A DNA stretch of 64,000 nt from Erigeron canadensis. Lineage: Eukaryota; Streptophyta; Magnoliopsida; Asterales; Asteraceae. Of the stretch, positions 56,945 through 64,000 are shown in pieces (the stretch's first letter is position 1; every line of letters starts with the position of its first letter). The notes below the pieces were generated by a model that had not been told where the DNA came from, made no database searches, and saw only the letters and a program-made list of their open reading frames with translations. The stretch covers positions 44,185,633 through 44,249,632 of the forward strand of contig NC_057768.1 in NCBI RefSeq assembly GCF_010389155.1, in the 5' to 3' direction. The position numbers were made by a program, and so were the translations under genes.

Positions 56945-57640
56945 TGTTAGAATATGATCACGTAAAATGAACGTATGTCCGGAAAGTATGTGCGGAAAGT
57001 ATTTAAGCCTATGGGGTCACACCTCAACGTGAATGTAACTATTATTAATTAATATATTAAATGTAATTTATTAATTAATTTGATCACGAAAAACTAACGA
57101 TAGTCCGTTAAAAGAGTTAATAGTTAACGGTACTTAACTAACGGACTTGACGAAGGAGAGTTGTAATTAGGAAACAATTAGGAAAACCCCTCTAGAATGT
57201 TCTAGGGGGGCTGGTCGATCAAGGGGTTCCAAAACCCTAAACTTGGTCATCAAGTTTCCTAAACACTATAAATAGAGACCTAATCTAATTGTTTTCAACA
57301 CACAATTCATTAGGTTTTCTAAATCACTAAAAATCTCTCCTTCTCCCCTCTCTCTTGGCTTCGGCCGATCCCACCAACACCAAAGGGTTTCGGGTTTTGT
57401 TTGGTTCGAGTAATAGGGGTATTGACAAAGGGTTGTTCGGTTCGTGATCAAGTACTAGCATACATACATTCCAACGTTATGTGTGCAATCGTAGACATGT
57501 TTAATTCAAACCTTCTTATAAAGGTTTCTTGCTTTATTCTCTCCAATTTAAGGTACACGTTTTATATCTTGGTTAATTAATTAACTATATAGATCTTGTC
57601 TTCTATTGCGTGTTTTGTGATTTGATTTGATAATAGTTAT
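56945..57640 (+). mobile_element. Probable copia-type solo LTR
   Basis: The left end TGTTAGAATATGATCACG begins at 56945 and resembles plant Ty1/copia LTRs. A TATA box (ctataaatagagacc, about 57266) and a pyrimidine-rich leader follow, as in LTR promoters. GTTAT precedes it (56940-56944) and recurs at 57636-57640, which may be the target duplication, but the right end does not finish in CA. No coding part was seen. The right boundary is uncertain. Confidence 0.55.
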
Positions 57641-58787
57641 ATAACCCAATAGTTATTGACTTTATAATCTCAAAAGACATACATAACTCGTAGTATTTAG
57701 ACGTACATTTAGTAGAAATAGTAGGTTGGGAAAGAGCAAGTGTACGTTTGGTTAGTATACCTTGGACTAGAATATATTAGTTGCAACAAACCAATAAAAT
57801 AATTTATACTCGTATTGCTGTATAACTTTAACATATTTTCGTCCTTTTATTTTGTTGCAAATAGACATTCACTGATGCCAAAACACAGCAAGTAATCCAC
57901 CTTATTATAAATTTAAGTATATAATATTAATAACTATAAAAGAAAATGATAAAAAGAATTATCATTTATGTTTTGGGGTTATATTTAAGATATTATCAAC
58001 ATATATAAGTTCTTGTATTCTTATATCATCACAACAGAATCTATAAATATAAGAAATGGTTATGTTTAAGTGTTTATCATTTATGTATATAATAAGTTTT
58101 TAAACATAGTCATCGGTGCTATGTATATGTTAATCATCTCCCAAAAACAATATCTCGCATAAAATATCTATTATTAACTGCAGTGTTGCTTAGATGAACA
58201 AAAAGCAGTACTTTATAGCAATTCTTGACAAACTATGAAACCACTATACTTTTTTGTTAAAGATTCGTTGCAATCGTAAAGTGTAATTTAATCGTGTTTG
58301 ACCAGTATTTCCATAATTAATTCTATCATAGGCCAAGTCTTCAATTCCACCATTACTTGTAACACCAAACTAAGAAACGGACCAAATATGGTTCACGATT
58401 CTCAGGTACTTTTTCCTAATTTTGGTATTGGTTTGGTCTGTCGTCTCCAAACGTATAGACCTCTCATACTAAAAAATCAACATTCAATCTATATATAATG
58501 ATTTAGAATTCGAACATATATCTGCAATCCAAAACATAGAGAACTACATTTGTAGCATGTTTGTATGGAAAAATGGTGAGTATGCATCTCAAACTATATT
58601 TTTATTGTTAATAAGTGATATAAATGTAAAATTAAAAGGAATTTGATAACGGTTTTTTTTTCTTTTTAATCGATCTAAACCAAAATCATTTCATGTCTGT
58701 CAGAAAAAAACAAAAAAATTAAGAAAATAAATTTTAAAAAAAATAAAATTAAACCGAAGCATTCAACATGTTTATTATTATATTTAT
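57641..58787. other. Gene-free intergenic stretch
   Basis: AT-rich DNA with no supported gene, RNA or element. Confidence 0.5.
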
Positions 58788-59690
58788 TATTATAAATCAA
58801 GTAAGGTTTCAACTTCAATTTCAACAATGTACACATGATAATACATGATGTACCATACATCAATGCTCTACAACTTTGAACGTTCAATTTCATATCTCTC
58901 CTCAAATTTCAAACACTTATTTTTTTTTCTCTCCTCCATAAATCATTTTATTTTTCTAATTCATTCAAAATCTTTTTTCAAAAAACGTATATTGATAAAT
59001 TATAAAAATTATAAAGGTATTCTTAAAATTTCATACTCTTTCATCAGAGATATCATTCAATATACTTTTGACGAATTTTTAAATCCGAGGAAAAAGCCCG
59101 TACGGCTAAGTCATTTGGCTATCACACTCTATGGCCTATCATCTTTTATAACCTATCACACTCTATGACCTATCACCCCATCATCTTACCACCGCAACGC
59201 GCAGGTACTTTCTCTCGTGTATTATAAAGCAAATAAGGTTTCAACTTTCATCTTTCAATTTTAACAATGTATACATGATAATGCATGATGTATCATACAT
59301 CAATGCCCCACAGGCCCACAACTTTCAACTTTCGATTTTCATTTTCACCCCTTTTTTAAAATTCCAACCACTCATTTTTTTCTCTCTCTTTCATAAATTA
59401 TTTTATTCTTTTAATTCATTCAAAATCTTTTATCTCAAAAACCGTGCATCGATAAATCATAAAAATTTTATGGGTGTTCTTAAAATTTCATGTTTTCATT
59501 AGGAATATCATTCGATATACTTTCGACGAATTTTTAAATCTGAGTTCGGGTCGTACGGCTAACACATTTGGTTATTACACTTTGACCTGTCACCTCCTAT
59601 AACTTATCACACTCTATGACATATCACCCCATCATCTTACCGCCGCTAACTCCACGGCCGACGCAATGCACGGGTACCATTCTCGTTTAA
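58788..59690 (+). repeat. Two head-to-tail copies of an unclassified repeat
   Basis: Copy one spans 58788-59220 and copy two 59221-59690. Shared landmarks in order are attataaa.caa.taaggtttcaac, catgataat.catgatgta, attcattcaaaatctttt, atcattc.atatact and tatcaccccatcatcttacc, then a GC-rich end (ccgcaacgcgcaggtac in copy one, gacgcaatgcacgggtacc in copy two). Length is 430-470 bp each. A third, inverted copy lies at 54115-54410. Confidence 0.8.
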
Positions 59691-59952
59691 AAAAAAAAAG
59701 ACTAATTATATTCAAACCGAAACAAGTATTTAATAAATTCTTCCTTCGCGGCCTACTAGGCTACTAAAGTACTAGTACTCACATGTAATGGGATGGTTAG
59801 GTTAAAGCCATAGTAAAGAAAGTAAGATGAGTGGTAAAGTTAACCGGATTGATCAATCAACGTGCTATTTTGATTTTTCAAACATGGTACACAATATACA
59901 TAATCAATTGGTAATAGATCAATCTATAACCATATTAAAAAAATAAAAAAAT

Positions 59953-59997
<45 letters not shown>

Positions 59998-61072
59998 TTA
60001 TATAAAAAAAATAATCTAAAAAGTGACTCCATCAAAATTACGAATCTCAAATTCAAACATGGTGCCCTTTATTGTTCTGTTATACTAGGAGAGTTTCATA
60101 CGGTCGTCTTTATAGGACGAAAATATAACTTGTATTAAGATGTTACCAGAGATTAAAGATGTCACGGTATATTACACATTTACACCTTCTATTGAAATAC
60201 ATGTTATACATACAATCAAGTTTTAACAAAATTTCGTTTAAAATCTCCGAAACAAGATAAAGAAAAAAATGTAGATAGTTAGGCCATCATATATTAATTT
60301 TACCAGTTTATGCCCAAAGAAGTAAAAAGTCCAAACACTCATAGTGTTAAAGGAAATACGAAATGAGTAAATAGTAGTGCAATAGCGTATAGCAGTCCCT
60401 ATATATATAGCAACAGAAATTCCAAGATGACGCAGACAGTTTGACCACTTTCTGAATTTCCCGGTCAAATATGGCTACCTTCCGCAGTCCATCCAAATAT
60501 ATATTTGTCATTCAAAACTTACCCACAGTCCCTCCCTATATAATATGTTAAAAAAGATATATTAACTCTAATCACCTGTTTTGTTTTTGTTTTTTTATTT
60601 TATGCTTCATGATAATAATATATCACATCTCATGATTCTCATCTCACTCTTCTAGTAAGGAAGCCAGCCAGTCTTTATTCAACAATTTGCAGCCCCCTTT
60701 TTCTGAATTCTTATTACATATCTACTACTACTTCTAATCTTTTCTATTTTGTTTTCTTTATAAATTTCCAATCTTGATGTATGACCCCATGATAGCTTAG
60801 CAGTTCGTTTACTTGGTCTTCTTTTTAGCTCCAAAAACACAGTCAGTCAAGGGTTTTAGGTGAGAAAATTTATAATACTTTCAATCTCTCTCTCTCTCTC
60901 TCTCACACACACGATAATAATAACAATAACTACTACAATTATGATGTGATGTGTTTAGAGTATTATTATTATTATTATTTGGCTTTTATTTCCTAGAACC
61001 ATCCTCACATGGCTATAATTCATTTCTCATTATTTTTTTACCTCTAAAGATAATAATAATTGATTAAAAGAT
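59691..61072. other. Intergenic region and MKP1 promoter / 5' UTR
   Basis: It contains an (AAT)n microsatellite at about 59956-59994, a (CT)n run at about 60886-60903 and an (ATT)n run at about 60960-60980. The CT run is 170 bases upstream of the MKP1 ATG and probably in its 5' UTR. No gene is supported. Confidence 0.5.
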
Positions 61073-63305
61073 ATGTTTGGAGGAGAACAAGACAATTCAC
61101 AACCACCTAAACCACAGCCAGACCCACAGCTGCCACCGGCAGCTGGAGGTGAAAACCGGAAAATATACTCGAGGTCGGTTTCATGGGCTGCTGGCAAGGC
61201 AAGGGCTAGTTTGCCTCCTTTGCAGCCCCTTACGGTTTCCAGACCGAAAGCCGAGGAGTGGCCACGGGCCGGTTCCGATGATCTTGGGGTTTGGCCGAAT
61301 GTTGCTGCTACCACACCTGGTGTTAAGCCTAGACCACCTGCTCTTCCATTGAACTTAGATAACAAGTTAGGGAAACCACCTAGGGAATTTGAGTTCAAGA
61401 AAGACAAACTTGCCTTTTTCGACAAAGAATGTTCTAGGATCATAGATCATGTGTTTCTAGGAAGTGACGCGGTTGCCAAGAATCGAGATGTTCTTCGTCA
61501 AAATGGGATTACCCATGTGTTGAACTGTGTTGGATTTGTGTGTCCTGAGTATTTCAAGAATGATTTGGTGTATAAAACACTTTGGCTTCAAGACAGCCCT
61601 TCCGAGGATATTACGTCTATCATGTATGATGTTTTTGACTACTTTGAGGATATCCGTGAGCAAAACGGGAGGGTTTTCGTGCACTGTTGTCAAGGAGTAT
61701 CACGGTCAACGTCTTTGGTCATAGCGTATCTTATGTGGAGAGAAGGTAAGAGCTTCGATATAGCTTTTCAAGAAGTGAAAGCAGCACGAGGGGTGACTAA
61801 CCCGAACATGGGTTTCGCTAGCCAGCTTTTGCAGTGTCAAAAACGGGTCCATGCCGTGCCTGTGAGCCCAAGCTCGGTTTTGAGAATGTACAGAATTGCC
61901 CCACACTCGTCTTATGCACCACTTCACCTTGTACCGAAACTGTTGGCTAAACCTAATGTGACAGCCCTTGATTCTCGTGGGGCGTTTATTGTTAATGTTC
62001 CTTCTGCTATGTATGTGTGGATAGGGAAGAACTGTGATCTGTTAATGCACGAAAGGGCAAAACTAGCAGCATCGCAGGTTATTCGGTATGAGAAGGCAAA
62101 CGGTCCAGCATTGACCATTAAAGAAGGTGAAGAACCAATTGAGTTTTGGAATGCACTCGGGAATGATCAAGATCAAGAACAATTAATGGGATATAAAAGT
62201 CTTGTTGGTCAAAGGAAAGTCGTTGACTATGACATAGATTTCGGGGTTTTTGCTAAGGCGGCAAATAGCGGGGTGGTTCCGCCTTTTGCAATATCGGGAA
62301 ATGATTCTGAGATGTGTTTGCCAGCGAGACGAAGCGGGTGGGAAAGATTGAGAAGGAAGTTTGCTAATGGGGTCATGAAGGAGTTGATTACGTCGTCGAA
62401 AGAAGTTATATCCCCTTGTGAGTCTCCAGATTCTTGTTCTTCTTTTCCGGCCATATCGACTGGTCATGATTGGATAAAGAAGGGAAATGAAGATGATGAA
62501 TCTGAATGCATGTCACCTGAATCATTTTCTTCATTTCTTGTTAAAGACCCTAGAAAATTTGATAATACATCTCCGTCAATCTCACCTTCAACATCTGACT
62601 ACTCGAATTCATTCTCGTTTTCACCCACATCATCTAACTGGTCTGATTTATCCATATTGGAAGCCTCTGATCCTACTCTTAATCTAAACACTAACCCCAA
62701 ATCCAGGGAGATTTCACTTTCTGCTGGTGGAGCCGGTGAGATCCCGAAGGGTGTGGTCAGAACCTGGTCGTTTTCCCTGGAGGATAAGAGCATGGAAGAT
62801 GCTGAAGAAGAGAGTTTACCAGATGACGATGGTCAGGAGTCTATGTTTGAAGCTGAACATCGGGTGCAAAATCATGACCAAATTAAACCCCAAGAAGGGA
62901 GTTTTCTTTATCAGTGGCCTAATATGGAGAAGGTCCAGACAGGTGGTTCGGGTATTCCTGACTCTAGAGGCGTGTACATAATTTCTGTCGTGGGTGTTTT
63001 GTACGTTTGGGTGGGGCATGACGTCTCAGGTGCCAATGGGGACGACAACATCAAATGGCAAATGATTGGCCATGAGTTCCTTGCTAAAAAAGGTCTGGAA
63101 ACCAGCTCAATTGTTCAGGTAATATGTCTAATCACAAATTCACAACGCATATACATGTTTGGCTTATTGCACACTCAATTATATTACTGAATATTCTCTA
63201 TGTAATAAACAGATAGTCAGAGAAGGCGAGGAACCGGAACAACTATGGAAGCATCTTCACTGTTTCTCATTCCAAAACACAACAGGAAAAGCTCAGAATG
63301 GATGA
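61073..63305 (+). CDS. MKP1: MAP kinase phosphatase MKP1 (dual-specificity)
   Basis: Two coding exons, 61073-63118 and 63213-63305, encode 712 residues. The head is Pro-rich and contains RSVSWAAGKARASLPPLQPLTV, a motif also found in Arabidopsis MKP1. The phosphatase domain spans about residues 120-265, with the general acid in WLQDSP (Asp174) and the signature HCCQGVSRS (Cys205, Arg211). A gelsolin-like region follows (AFIVNVPSAMYVWIGKNC), and a second gelsolin-like piece lies near the end (GVYIISVVGVLYVWVG). The middle is Ser-rich. MKP1 dephosphorylates MAP kinases (MPK3/MPK6) and restrains stress and immune signalling; this comes from Arabidopsis. The final exon (IVREGEEPEQLWKHL...) is spliced from a phase-0 intron of 94 bases. 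Confidence 0.95.
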
Positions 63306-63769
63306 ATCAAGGCAAAAGGGATATCCTATGAAAATGGTTTCATTTTTTCATTATGTGAAATCCTGTACAGTTTCGAGTTATTCAAAACCAATAGACACAC
63401 TCAAGTTTCAACTTCTAAAATCATAAGTTTAACCTCAAAATGTATTTATTTTAGTATCTTCTATGTTCTGCCATCAATATTTTTGCAGTAACTATAATCC
63501 AGAATCATACTATATACTGGAAATTTAGAGTAGGCAGTTAATGGTGGCATCGAGGCGGATAATATAGTTATTAACGATAAGTCAACCTTTATACAAAACT
63601 TGATAGCCAAATCCTAGCATTCGTTAATATAACATGGCATAACTTTATATTACATAAGCATATTCCAGAGGACGCTGGACTCATACCTCAAAATAGCCAT
63701 AGCTTCCAGTTATCTTGAAACAAACACAGGCTCAGCCTCGGTTATAATTCTTTCAAACCAACCACTAAA

Positions 63770-64000
63770 TTACATCATATTACCATTTCGCCCTCGACCG
63801 CGACCGCGACCACGTCCACGGCCTCGTGGAGCACCACGAGACCATGGCCTCCCATTGCTACGAGAACTTCCCAACTGCCAGCTATTTTCTTGGTTCGGCT
63901 GTTTAACAGAACTGCCCCGTGAAACTACAAATGACGACCATGGCCTTCCCCAGGAACTGCCTGTTTCACAATTGTTCTCAGAAGGACCTGTCTTCTTTAT
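63770..64000 (-). CDS. C-terminal part of an RGG-rich protein (cut by window end)
   Basis: On the minus strand an open frame enters from beyond 64000 and stops at 63770-63772, giving 77 residues. It holds two GRPWS motifs (SSWGRPWSS, SNGRPWSRG) and ends in an RGG-like tract (APRGRGRGRGRGRGRNGN). RGG tails usually bind RNA and are substrates of arginine methyltransferases. I do not recognise the protein. The codon pattern and the lack of stops in a compositionally biased tract support coding. The gene is convergent with MKP1. Confidence 0.7.
   Translation of the reverse strand: MKKTGPSENNCETGSSWGRPWSSFVVSRGSSVKQPNQENSWQLGSSRSNGRPWSRGAPRGRGRGRGRGRGRNGNMM

Noticed and set aside
61030..61443. 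137-residue open frame antisense to MKP1
   Set aside because: It mirrors the Pro-rich 5' coding part of MKP1 and has no motif; typical shadow frame of GC-richer coding sequence.

Overview
This is a 64 kb piece of a plant nuclear genome, probably an asterid eudicot. The Asteraceae are my best guess, but that rests on the general look of the repeats and is not proven. The plant assignment rests on a sieve-element-occlusion gene, a JINGUBANG-type WD40 gene, a type I MADS-box gene, CYP86-clan P450s, an MKP1 phosphatase, GT-AG introns and AT-rich intergenic DNA full of plant transposons. No viral, bacterial or organellar segment was seen.

Layout: 1-500 is the 3' end of a 5'-truncated LINE, with both target-site copies visible. 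500-4200 is gene-free. 4209-6059 (-) is a four-exon papain-type cysteine endopeptidase whose last four residues are KEEL, a possible ER-retention tail. 6783-8226 (-) is a two-exon gene for a 63-residue membrane microprotein. A SINE follows, then an intronless WD40 gene (9855-11072, +). 11-20.6 kb is a repeat-rich block with Helitron ends, nested inverted-repeat elements, an LTR-like sequence, a 30-bp palindromic tandem repeat and a LINE remnant. 20672-21580 (+) is a type I MADS-box gene.

23.7-25.6 kb is a cluster of basic expression genes: mitoribosomal mS38 (-), tRNA-Thr(UGU) (-) just upstream of it, and a diverged U2 snRNA gene (+) with a recognisable upstream sequence element. 25731-29136 (-) is a seven-exon sieve element occlusion (SEO) gene. 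30958-39852 (+) holds three tandem intronless CYP86-clan P450 genes whose upstream regions are also related. A Stowaway MITE and a MULE-like element containing a hAT-like insertion follow. 43432-46384 (+) is the eight-exon gene for 20S proteasome subunit beta-7. 46877-52738 (-) holds two tandem four-exon GH5 glycosidase genes with C-terminal ricin-B-like domains. 53-61 kb is mostly repeats: an inverted-repeat MITE, a repeat family with two head-to-tail copies, and a copia-like LTR. 61073-63305 (+) is MKP1. The window ends inside the last exon of an RGG-rich protein gene (-).

The genes do not form an obvious pathway. The two local expansions (P450 x3, GH5 x2) look like ordinary tandem duplication. 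No convincing new multi-gene system was found. The observations most worth a second look are the diverged U2 copy, the KEEL-ended protease, the conserved microprotein, the transposon nests with readable target duplications, and the P450 array that carries its promoters along.
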